From Bacteriovoracaceae bacterium (lineage in GTDB: Bacteria; Bdellovibrionota; Bacteriovoracia; Bacteriovoracales; Bacteriovoracaceae), in NCBI GenBank assembly GCA_947451425.1, contig CANGAC010000004.1, positions 1-42,101 on the forward strand: a DNA stretch of 42,101 bases, given 5' to 3'. Positions within the stretch are counted from its first letter, which is position 1; the number at the start of each line of letters is the position of its first letter. Positions 8,386-16,599 of this stretch are shown here, in pieces. The translations under genes and the position numbers were made by a program. The notes beneath the pieces were generated by a model that ran no database searches, had not been told where the DNA came from, and saw only the letters and a program-made list of their open reading frames with translations.

Positions 8386-8403
8386 GCCTAAAAAGGTTTA
8401 GTC

Positions 8404-8946
8404 ATGGCAGACAACAATTCAGCAGCGGCACCGGCTTCGTCCGCAAAAAATCCTCTCCTTACTATTCTCATGGTTGTGAACATCGTTGCGATGGGTGCAG
8501 TGGCATTTTTCCAATGGCGTTTCATGCAGATGGAAGCAAGTCGTCCGGATCTCACGCGGCTTTTAAAAGAGCAGCAGGACGGAACAGTTAAGGTAGATAC
8601 AGAAGCTGCCGGAGAAATGAAGTCATCTGAAGTCGTGAAGAAAGAAAATCTTCTGACTCTCGATAGTTTCACTGTGAACCTTGCGAGTGGAGAAGGCCCG
8701 AGACGCTACGTTCGCCTCGATGCTGTTCTTAAGATGAGTGACGATGCGAAGGCTCCGGAATTTGAAGCGAGAAAGCCTCAGATCCGCGACACCATCATCA
8801 GCATTCTCAACACGAAAAAAGCTGAAGACCTTCTTATGAAAGAAGGGAAGTCGATATTAAAAGAAGAGATCAAGTCCCACATCAACTCATTTTTGGTTGA
8901 TGGGAAAGTTGAAGATATTTACTACATCAGCTTCCAGATCAACTAA
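8404..8946 (+). CDS. fliL: Flagellar basal body-associated protein FliL
   Basis: N-terminal TM; LDSFTVNLASGEGPRRYVRLDAVLKM; position upstream of fliM. Confidence 0.92.
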   Translation: MADNNSAAAPASSAKNPLLTILMVVNIVAMGAVAFFQWRFMQMEASRPDLTRLLKEQQDGTVKVDTEAAGEMKSSEVVKKENLLTLDSFTVNLASGEGPRRYVRLDAVLKMSDDAKAPEFEARKPQIRDTIISILNTKKAEDLLMKEGKSILKEEIKSHINSFLVDGKVEDIYYISFQIN

Positions 8947-8961
8947 GGCAGGATGCCGTAG
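8943..8961 (+). promoter_or_regulatory. Intercistronic hairpin with GGA loop (fliL-fliM)
   Basis: CTAAGGCA-GGA-TGCCGTAG, 7 of 8 pairs. Confidence 0.55.
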
Positions 8962-8985
8962 TTTGAAATCCCAGGAGGGGAGAAC

Positions 8986-9975
8986 ATGGCGCAGGTTTTG
9001 AGCCAGGACGAAGTAGACGCATTACTAAACGCAGTCAACGATGACGGCGATAGTTCTGCGAACGGTGCTGACGGTTTCAACGAGGTTGAAGAGACGGATG
9101 CCAACATCCAACCCTACGACCTTACGAACCAGGACCGGGTTATCCGCGGGAGAATGCCAATCCTCGAGATCATCTACGAGCGCTTCATTCGTCAGTTCCG
9201 CGTTTCCCTTTCTAACTCACTCAGGAAAATTTCGACGATCTCCATGATCTCGACCGATCTTTTGAAGTTCGGTGAGTTTGTGAACACACTCCCGATTCCT
9301 TCATGCATGTGTATCATGCGCTTTAACGAACTCAGAGGCCCGGCCCTGATCGTTTTCGAATCAAAACTCGCTTACGCCATCATCGATTCCTACTTCGGGG
9401 GAACAGACCGTCCGTTCACAAAGATTGAAGGGAAGGAATTCACTTCGATCGAGCTCTCATTCATGAGACGCGTGATGGACATGGCGATCAACGACCTCGA
9501 AGAAGCCTGGGCACCGGTTCACAGAATCGACGCTCAGTATTCGCGTACCGAGATTAACCCTCAGTTCGTGGGTGTGGTTCCTCCTTCAGACGTTATTATC
9601 ACCACGACTTTCGAAGTGGAGTTTGAATCCGCCTCGGGAACGATCATGGTGGTGATTCCGTACTCAACCATTGAGCCGATTAAGCAGAAACTCTCGTCAA
9701 GCTTCCAGGCCGATAACGATGTCGTGGATACGCTCTGGACCCGTTCCATGCAGGAACATGTTCAGCACGCGCAGGCGACAGCGATCGTGAAACTCGGTGA
9801 AACAGAAATGACGATCGGTGATCTCGTGGGCCTTCAGGTCGGCGACATCATTCCGCTTTCGCAGGAAGTTTCCGGTGAGCTCGATCTCGAGATTGAAGAT
9901 GCGAAGAAAATGAAGTGCCTGATCGGTGTCTACAAGGGCAACCGCGCTGTTCAAATTACTAAAAGAATCACATAA
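8986..9975 (+). CDS. fliM: Flagellar motor switch protein FliM
   Basis: LSQDEVDALLNAV N-terminus; full FliM domain and C-terminal SpoA domain; strong SD AGGAGGGG. Confidence 0.97.
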   Translation: MAQVLSQDEVDALLNAVNDDGDSSANGADGFNEVEETDANIQPYDLTNQDRVIRGRMPILEIIYERFIRQFRVSLSNSLRKISTISMISTDLLKFGEFVNTLPIPSCMCIMRFNELRGPALIVFESKLAYAIIDSYFGGTDRPFTKIEGKEFTSIELSFMRRVMDMAINDLEEAWAPVHRIDAQYSRTEINPQFVGVVPPSDVIITTTFEVEFESASGTIMVVIPYSTIEPIKQKLSSSFQADNDVVDTLWTRSMQEHVQHAQATAIVKLGETEMTIGDLVGLQVGDIIPLSQEVSGELDLEIEDAKKMKCLIGVYKGNRAVQITKRIT

Positions 9976-9987
9976 AGGAATATCACC

Positions 9988-10344
9988 ATGGCGAATCCAG
10001 AAATGTCTGAAAATAACAAAGATGCCATCCGTGAACTCGCGGACCAGTTTAAGGCCGGTGATGATGCCTTAAATAAACTGAAAATCCAGAACCTCGACTT
10101 CATCCTCGATATCCCGCTCAAAGTGAGTGTGGAACTTGGTCGCGCGAAGGTGATCATTAAGGATCTCCTCCAGCTTGGTCAGGGGTCGGTGCTTGAACTT
10201 GATAAGCTCGCCGGTGAACCACTTGAGGTTCTCGTGAATGGCAAGCTCGTTGCAAGAGGTGAGGTCGTTGTGGTGAACGAGAAATTCGGGATCCGCTTAA
10301 CAGATATCATCAGCCCACTAGAAAGAATTGAGTCTCTGAAGTAA
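9988..10344 (+). CDS. fliN: Flagellar motor switch protein FliN
   Basis: [70 protein letters not shown]. Confidence 0.97.
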   Translation: MANPEMSENNKDAIRELADQFKAGDDALNKLKIQNLDFILDIPLKVSVELGRAKVIIKDLLQLGQGSVLELDKLAGEPLEVLVNGKLVARGEVVVVNEKFGIRLTDIISPLERIESLK

Positions 10345-10390
10345 CAGTAGTTTAAGTAGATAGTTTCGATAAACCAGGAAGGAATATCGT

Positions 10391-11596
10391 ATGAACAGGA
10401 AGTTTTTAGCAGCAACCTTTGCGACACTGGTCACATTTAGCGCCTACGCGGGTGTCAAAGTGACGGGCCTTGACCTTCGCACGGATGGTCAGAATGGCTT
10501 TGTTAATGTCGCGCTTGAAGGACGCTCCAACGATCTTCCAGATGTGAAGGTTTTCGGAAATTCCATTGAAATTACCCTCACGAATGCAGAAGCCTTTCCG
10601 GCGATCATGAAAAATATTCGTGGTGCCGCGCTTACGGCGAACGTCCTGAACGGCAAGGCGATCATCCGCGCCACTCTTCCTTACGCAATCAACGCTTCGG
10701 CGGTTGATCTCGGCTGGAAAAATAACAACATTGAAGTTCTTTTCCCTCGTGGTGTCGCAACGACAAACGTCAACCGCGCTCCAACCAGAGAAATTACCAT
10801 TGCGACTGACACAATGGCCCCTCAGGCCCCGGTCGTAAAAAAAGCTGAAGAGAAAAAGACTGCTCCCACTGCTGCAGCTCCGGCCCCGAAAAATGAACCA
10901 GCCTCTTCCGCTTCCAAGCTCGGCGCGGTTAAAAAAGAAGAACTCAACGAAGACTACCTGAACAAGCTCATGAACGAGAAAGACCAGGCGAAAGTCGAGA
11001 CAGCAAAAGACGAAGTGAAACTCGCTGCTGCTGCTCCGGCCAGAACTCAGGCGAAAGTCGAAGTTCCGAAAGCTCCGGGTGCTGATTCGTTCTCATTCGC
11101 GGGATACGCGGCGAAGTTCACCCTGTTCCTCGGATTAGTCCTGGGCCTTTTCTACGGAGTCGTTCAGGTTCTGAAGAAAGGTGTCTTCAATAAAGGGAAA
11201 CTCGGGTTCCTCAATAACGGAAAAATGATCGAAGTCCTCTCGACAACGTACATCGCTCCGAAAAAATCCCTCATGATCGTGAAGGCGCACAAGCAGCTCT
11301 TCCTCGTCTCCAATTCTGAAGCCGGTCTTCAATTCCTCGCGGAAATGAAAGACACGAGCGGCATCATCAAAGAAGGCGAGAAGGTCATCACCGGAACGAA
11401 CTTCGATCTCAGCATGCTGAATGCCGAGGCCAATAACGAAGAATCGAAAATCACTTTAAAAGAAAACATCATGGAGTCGACACCGGTGTCGGATGAAACT
11501 CCGCTCTCGCGTATTGCGAAAGCGACGGATGTGGTAAAATTCTCAGAAGAACTTAAAAAGAAGGCGAGAAAGCTCAAGCCAATCGAGTTTAACTGA
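10391..11596 (+). CDS. fliO: FliO-like protein with AMIN-like periplasmic N-terminal domain
   Basis: Signal peptide, about 110-aa beta-rich N-domain, A/P/K linker, TM, then FliO-like KMIEVLSTTYIAPKKSLMIVKAHKQLFLVS; located between fliN and fliP. Confidence 0.85.
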   Translation: MNRKFLAATFATLVTFSAYAGVKVTGLDLRTDGQNGFVNVALEGRSNDLPDVKVFGNSIEITLTNAEAFPAIMKNIRGAALTANVLNGKAIIRATLPYAINASAVDLGWKNNNIEVLFPRGVATTNVNRAPTREITIATDTMAPQAPVVKKAEEKKTAPTAAAPAPKNEPASSASKLGAVKKEELNEDYLNKLMNEKDQAKVETAKDEVKLAAAAPARTQAKVEVPKAPGADSFSFAGYAAKFTLFLGLVLGLFYGVVQVLKKGVFNKGKLGFLNNGKMIEVLSTTYIAPKKSLMIVKAHKQLFLVSNSEAGLQFLAEMKDTSGIIKEGEKVITGTNFDLSMLNAEANNEESKITLKENIMESTPVSDETPLSRIAKATDVVKFSEELKKKARKLKPIEFN

Positions 11597-12327
11597 TGTT
11601 CATTTTTGCTCTGGTAGCCGCTCTTTTTTCAGGCACAGTTTTCGCTCAGACCGCTACCAGCCTTCCTGGTGTTGCGGTCAATTTCGGCCAGGGCACAAAC
11701 CTCGTTGATACGATCGAAGTTCTTCTCCTCTTCACCGTTCTCACTCTCGCTCCGGCGATTATCATCCTTTGCACATCCTTCACCCGTATCGTGGTTGTTC
11801 TCTCCTTCATGAGACAGGCCCTCGGTACGCAGAACATGCCACCCAATCAGTTACTCATCGGGTTCGCTATGTTCTTATCGATCTTTGTCATGATGCCGAC
11901 GGGGAAATCGATTTATGAAAACACCCTGAAGCCCTATCAGGCAAAACAGATCGATGGAGTCCAGGCCATGAAAGGTCTTGAGACAGATCTGCGGGCCTTC
12001 ATGGAAAAGCACGTGAGAAAAGCCGACATTGGATTGTTCTTCGATGTGACCGGTGAAGCAGCTCCCTCAGACATCAAAGCTGTTCCCACTCACTATCTCA
12101 TTCCTGCTTTCATTATTTCTGAACTTAAGACCGCATTCCAGATCGGCTTCCTCCTCTACATTCCGTTCATCGTGCTCGACATGGTCGTGGCTTCGGTGCT
12201 CATGGCGATGGGGATGATGATGCTTCCGCCGATGCTGGTTTCGATGCCGTTTAAACTTCTGCTTTTCGTCCTCGTGGATGGCTGGCAGCTCGTGACGGGT
12301 GCGATCCTGCGCTCGTTCAACACTTAG
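11596..12327 (+). CDS. fliP: Flagellar export protein FliP
   Basis: FTRIVVVLSFMRQALGTQNMPPNQLLIGFAMFLSIFVMMP; ends in GMMMLPPMLVSMPFKLLLFVLVDGWQLV. Confidence 0.98.
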   Translation: MFIFALVAALFSGTVFAQTATSLPGVAVNFGQGTNLVDTIEVLLLFTVLTLAPAIIILCTSFTRIVVVLSFMRQALGTQNMPPNQLLIGFAMFLSIFVMMPTGKSIYENTLKPYQAKQIDGVQAMKGLETDLRAFMEKHVRKADIGLFFDVTGEAAPSDIKAVPTHYLIPAFIISELKTAFQIGFLLYIPFIVLDMVVASVLMAMGMMMLPPMLVSMPFKLLLFVLVDGWQLVTGAILRSFNT

Positions 12328-12336
12328 GAGTGATGA

Positions 12337-12609
12337 ATGGAAAATGAATTTGCCATTGAAGTGGTAAACCAGGCCATCAAAGTCGCCCTGATGCTTTCGG
12401 CTCCCATGCTGATCGGTGCTCTGGTCGTCGGTATTCTCGTTTCGATTTTCCAGGCCGTCACCCAGATCAACGAACAGACACTTTCCTTCATTCCCAAGAT
12501 CCTTGTGATCATCGCGGCCCTCGTTATTTTCAGCCCGTGGATGATGGAGACGATGGTGAGTTACACGCATGATCTCTTCACGTCGATCCCGGAACTCATC
12601 CGCCGATGA
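12337..12609 (+). CDS. fliQ: Flagellar export protein FliQ
   Basis: 90 aa, two TM; VGILVSIFQAVTQINEQTLSFIPKI. Confidence 0.97.
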   Translation: MENEFAIEVVNQAIKVALMLSAPMLIGALVVGILVSIFQAVTQINEQTLSFIPKILVIIAALVIFSPWMMETMVSYTHDLFTSIPELIRR

Positions 12610-13388
12610 ACGTAGCTCTTGGAGATCCTGTTGTCTTTCTCGCTTTCTGGATCTCCTTTGCCCGGTGGACAGCCGTCCTCATGCAGATCCCCTTATTTGA
12701 TAACGTCTCGGTTCCCGGCATTGTAAAAATTCTCACGAGTTTCCTCATTTCCTTCGCCTTTTTTCCTCACCTGCAGGGCACGCTTGTTGCAGAAGTACGG
12801 ACAGTGGGAACAGAGAATATCTGGATCCTCATCATGTTCCATACAACCGCGGGGTTAATTATCGGATTTCTGGTGAAATGTATCATGTCCCTTTTCATTG
12901 CTACCGGTAGCATTCTGACCCAGCAGATTGGTTTTGCCAGTGTCAGTTATTTTGACCCTACTCAGGGCCAGCAAGTGGGTCCTTTCGAGCGGCTCATCGA
13001 GTGGACGATGATCATACTTGTTCTATCATCTGGCGCCCTGGTTCCCATGTTTCGAGGGGTTTTCCAGTCGTTCTATTCAGTCAACTTTGCACACGCTGAT
13101 AAACTTCTGAAAACGCCTGAATATTTCGTGTTATTCTTTAAGTCAGCGTTCAGTGCGGCCGTGCTTCTGGCGGGCCCGCTGATCTTCGCGAACTTGCTCA
13201 TGAACCTGGTCTTCGGAATTGTCGCAAGAACCGTTCCTCAGATGAATGTTCTCATGGTGAGTTTCGTGGTGAATATCGGACTGGGACTTCTTCTCTTCTT
13301 AGGAATAGCAGAGGAGTTTTTCCAAGTGAGTTTTGATCTGTACGTTGAGAAATTGGGCGAATGGTTTCAGTTCCTCACGAACAACTAA
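12606..13388 (+). CDS. fliR: Flagellar export protein FliR
   Basis: Polytopic; GLIIGFLVKCIMSLF...QQIGFASVSYFDPTQGQQV; 4-nt overlap with fliQ. Confidence 0.95.
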   Translation: MNVALGDPVVFLAFWISFARWTAVLMQIPLFDNVSVPGIVKILTSFLISFAFFPHLQGTLVAEVRTVGTENIWILIMFHTTAGLIIGFLVKCIMSLFIATGSILTQQIGFASVSYFDPTQGQQVGPFERLIEWTMIILVLSSGALVPMFRGVFQSFYSVNFAHADKLLKTPEYFVLFFKSAFSAAVLLAGPLIFANLLMNLVFGIVARTVPQMNVLMVSFVVNIGLGLLLFLGIAEEFFQVSFDLYVEKLGEWFQFLTNN

Positions 13389-13405
13389 CGTAATCGGGGC
13401 ATAGG

Positions 13406-14488
13406 ATGGCCGACGAAAACGAAAACGACGCGGAAAAGACGGAAGAGCCGTCCCAATACCGCATAGACGAAGCCCGCAAGAAGGGTGATGTAGCTCAGTC
13501 AAAAGAGCTCTCGTCTGTTCTCATCCTCTCGGGATCTCTCCTCACGCTCATCATCTGCGGAATGTACATCTACGAAGTCTTCACGGACTTCATCGAATAC
13601 GCTTACAAGATCGACTGGCGCCTGGCCTACGAGAAAGAAAAATTCGCTGAGATCTTCCGTCAGACGGCCTGGTCATTCGTAAAATGTTTAGCTCCGTCCT
13701 TCGGTGCTTCACTTTGCCTGGGTGTCTTCACACAGTTTATCCAGGTGGGATTTCTTTACTCGCCGGAAATTCTCACTGCTGATATCACCCGCTTAAATCC
13801 GGTCTCCGGCTTCGGTCGTCTCTTTTCCAAGAAAGCGATCGTTGAAGCTCTCAAAGGTATCTTCAAGTTCACGGTCGTGATCACCATCACGTACAGCGTG
13901 ATCAAGGATAACGTCGGCTCAATGCTGGGATTCCTTCACGCAGACGCCGCTCATTCTTTGATGTATGGGAAATACCTGATGGTGAAACTTGGCTTTTCCA
14001 TTCTACTGGGCCTGGGTGTGATCGCTCTCATGGATTTTGCGTGGGAGAAGTGGTCGTACCGTAAGAAAATGATGATGACCAAGCAGGAAGCTAAGGAAGA
14101 GGCGAAGGAAAAAGACGGGAATCCGGAAGTGAAGAACAAGATCCGCCAGATCCAGCGCCAGATGGCGACGAAGCGGATGATGAATGATGTGAAAAAAGCT
14201 GACGTGATCGTCACAAATCCGACCCATATTAGTGTAGCATTGAAGTATGACGGTGATGGCATGATCGCTCCCGCGGTAGTGGCAAAAGGTGCCGATCATC
14301 TGGCGCTTCGCATTCGGGAGATTGCGAAGGAAAATGACATTCCCGTTGTCGAGAACATCATGCTGGCCCGGACTCTTTACAAGACAGTGAAGGTTGGGCA
14401 CGGAGTTCCGAGAACATTATATAAAGCGGTGGCTGAAATTCTCGCGTTTGTTTACAAACTGAGAAAGAAACAGAAAGCGCTGAAATAG
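13406..14488 (+). CDS. flhB: Flagellar export switch protein FlhB
   Basis: EKTEEPSQYRIDEARKKGDVAQSKEL; autocleavage motif VTNPTHISVAL. Confidence 0.98.
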   Translation: MADENENDAEKTEEPSQYRIDEARKKGDVAQSKELSSVLILSGSLLTLIICGMYIYEVFTDFIEYAYKIDWRLAYEKEKFAEIFRQTAWSFVKCLAPSFGASLCLGVFTQFIQVGFLYSPEILTADITRLNPVSGFGRLFSKKAIVEALKGIFKFTVVITITYSVIKDNVGSMLGFLHADAAHSLMYGKYLMVKLGFSILLGLGVIALMDFAWEKWSYRKKMMMTKQEAKEEAKEKDGNPEVKNKIRQIQRQMATKRMMNDVKKADVIVTNPTHISVALKYDGDGMIAPAVVAKGADHLALRIREIAKENDIPVVENIMLARTLYKTVKVGHGVPRTLYKAVAEILAFVYKLRKKQKALK

Positions 14489-14497
14489 TTTTTTAAA

Positions 14498-14510
14498 GCT
14501 CAGGAAGAGC
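14498..14510 (+). promoter_or_regulatory. Intercistronic mini-hairpin with AGGAA loop (flhB-flhA)
   Basis: GCTC-AGGAA-GAGC, directly 5' of the flhA SD. Confidence 0.4.
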
Positions 14511-14520
14511 GGAGTAACTT

Positions 14521-16596
14521 ATGGATAAGTTTTTTGAAAAGCTCAAAATCTTTTCTCAAAATTCCGATTTAGCAATCGCACTCGGTTTGATCGCCGTCCT
14601 CGGCGTGATGGTCGTGCCGGTTCCGCCAATCGTACTTGATGTCTTTCTGGCCTTCTCGATTGCGATTTCGATCGGGATTCTCCTGATGTCGGTGTACGCA
14701 AGAAAGCCGCTGGATTTCTCGACCTTCCCGTCAATCCTTCTCGTGACGACCCTCTTGCGTCTGTCACTGAACGTGGCCTCTACCCGTAACATTCTCCTTC
14801 ACGGAGCAACGGACGGAACTGCAGCTGCCGGTCACATCATCGAAGCCTTCGGTGAGTTCGTGGTCGGAGGTAACTACGCCGTCGGTATCATCATCTTCAT
14901 GATCCTCGTCGTCATTAACTTTATCGTTATTACAAAAGGTGCCGGTCGAGTCGCTGAAGTAAGTGCACGATTCACTCTCGATGCGATGCCAGGTAAACAG
15001 ATGGCGATCGATGCCGACTTAAATGCCGGCCTTATCAATGAAACAGAGGCCAAACGCCGTCGTGCGGAAGTCGCACAGGAAGCAGACTTTTACGGGTCCA
15101 TGGACGGTGCTTCGAAGTTCGTTCGAGGAGATGCCATCGCAGGTATCCTGATCACAGCGATTAACATCATCGGCGGTATCATCGTCGGTGTTGCCCAGAA
15201 CGATATGTCTTTCTCGGATGCCGCAAGAGTCTTCACCCTCCTCACGGTCGGGGATGGATTGATTGCGCAGATTCCAGCACTGATTATCTCTACAGCTGCC
15301 GGTCTCATCACAACCCGAAATTCCAATTCCAATGCTCTCGGAAACCAGGTCGGCCAGGAATTCGGCGCGCACCCGAAAGCTTTCTACATCACTGCGGTTG
15401 CGATCGGAATGTTCGGTTTTATTCCGGGCTTTCCTTTCATCCCATTCTTTCTCGTTGCCGGGCTCATTGCCTTCGCCGGATTCAAGATTGAGAGGAACAA
15501 GGAAAACGCAAAAGTCGCAGAAGCAAAAACAGCTGTCCAGGAAACAAAAGAGAAGAAAGAAACTCTCGAGTCTCTTCTTCCGGTGGAACTGGTTCAGCTC
15601 GAGGTTGGATACGGAATTGTATCGATCGTGGATGCCGAACAGAACGGAGACCTTCTCGAACGTATCTCTCATATCAGAAAGCAATTTGCTCTCGACTGGG
15701 GGGTTATCATCCCTTCCGTTCGTATCAAAGATAACCTGGAACTCAAGCCGGGTGGTTACTCCATCAAGCTCAAGGGAATGGAAATTGCCAAGGGTGAGCT
15801 CCAGCCTGATCACATGATGGCGATGGATCCGGGAACTGTGATTGAGCAGATGGATGGAGTGCCGACAAAAGAGCCGGTCTTCGGGCTCCCTGCGATCTGG
15901 ATTACGGACGACAGAAAAGATGAAGCCCAGTACAACGGTTACACCGTGGTGGATCTCTCGACAATTGTTGCGACTCACTTAACAGAAGTCCTGAAATCGA
16001 GTCTCTCTGAACTCTTCGGTCGTCAGGAACTCGTGAAAGTTCTCGATACCTTCAAGGAAGAGAATCCTAAAATTGTTTCGGATCTCATTCCGGAAATCAT
16101 GCCACTCGGAGTGGTGCTCAAAGTTCTTCAGAATCTTCTGCGCGAAGGTGTTTCGGTTCGTGATCTTCGCTCCATCCTCGAAACGCTCGCGGAATTCGGT
16201 CCATCAGCGAAGGACCCGGATACGCTTACGGAATACGTCCGCCAGTCGCTTTACCGCACGATCACGGAACGGATCAAGGGCTCGCAGGGTGATGTTCCGC
16301 TCTTCACTCTCGACCGCGGTCTGGAAGAAGCGGTGGCCCGCTCAATCATCAATACTGATCATGGTTCGCAGCTGAATCTTGATCCGAAAGTGACTCAGAC
16401 GATCCTCGCATCTCTCAATGAAAAAATTGAAGAAGCAACTTCACAGGGCGAGAAGATGGTGGTGCTTTGTTCACCGGTCATCCGTCGTCACTTCAAGAAG
16501 TTGACTGAAAAATTCATTCCCAACATGATCGTGGTCAGTCATAATGAACTTAGTCCAGATATTAACATCCGATCTCTCGGTACCGTGAGGTTGTAA
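14521..16596 (+). CDS. flhA: Flagellar export gate protein FlhA
   Basis: FHIPEP-family N-terminus; GAGRVAEVSARFTLDAMPGKQMAIDADLNAGLI. Confidence 0.98.
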   Translation: MDKFFEKLKIFSQNSDLAIALGLIAVLGVMVVPVPPIVLDVFLAFSIAISIGILLMSVYARKPLDFSTFPSILLVTTLLRLSLNVASTRNILLHGATDGTAAAGHIIEAFGEFVVGGNYAVGIIIFMILVVINFIVITKGAGRVAEVSARFTLDAMPGKQMAIDADLNAGLINETEAKRRRAEVAQEADFYGSMDGASKFVRGDAIAGILITAINIIGGIIVGVAQNDMSFSDAARVFTLLTVGDGLIAQIPALIISTAAGLITTRNSNSNALGNQVGQEFGAHPKAFYITAVAIGMFGFIPGFPFIPFFLVAGLIAFAGFKIERNKENAKVAEAKTAVQETKEKKETLESLLPVELVQLEVGYGIVSIVDAEQNGDLLERISHIRKQFALDWGVIIPSVRIKDNLELKPGGYSIKLKGMEIAKGELQPDHMMAMDPGTVIEQMDGVPTKEPVFGLPAIWITDDRKDEAQYNGYTVVDLSTIVATHLTEVLKSSLSELFGRQELVKVLDTFKEENPKIVSDLIPEIMPLGVVLKVLQNLLREGVSVRDLRSILETLAEFGPSAKDPDTLTEYVRQSLYRTITERIKGSQGDVPLFTLDRGLEEAVARSIINTDHGSQLNLDPKVTQTILASLNEKIEEATSQGEKMVVLCSPVIRRHFKKLTEKFIPNMIVVSHNELSPDINIRSLGTVRL

Positions 16597-16599
16597 AGA

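Noticed and set aside
15019-15978. 319-aa minus-strand ORF
   Set aside because: Antisense to flhA, low-complexity Asp/Arg/Glu composition, no RBS or motif.
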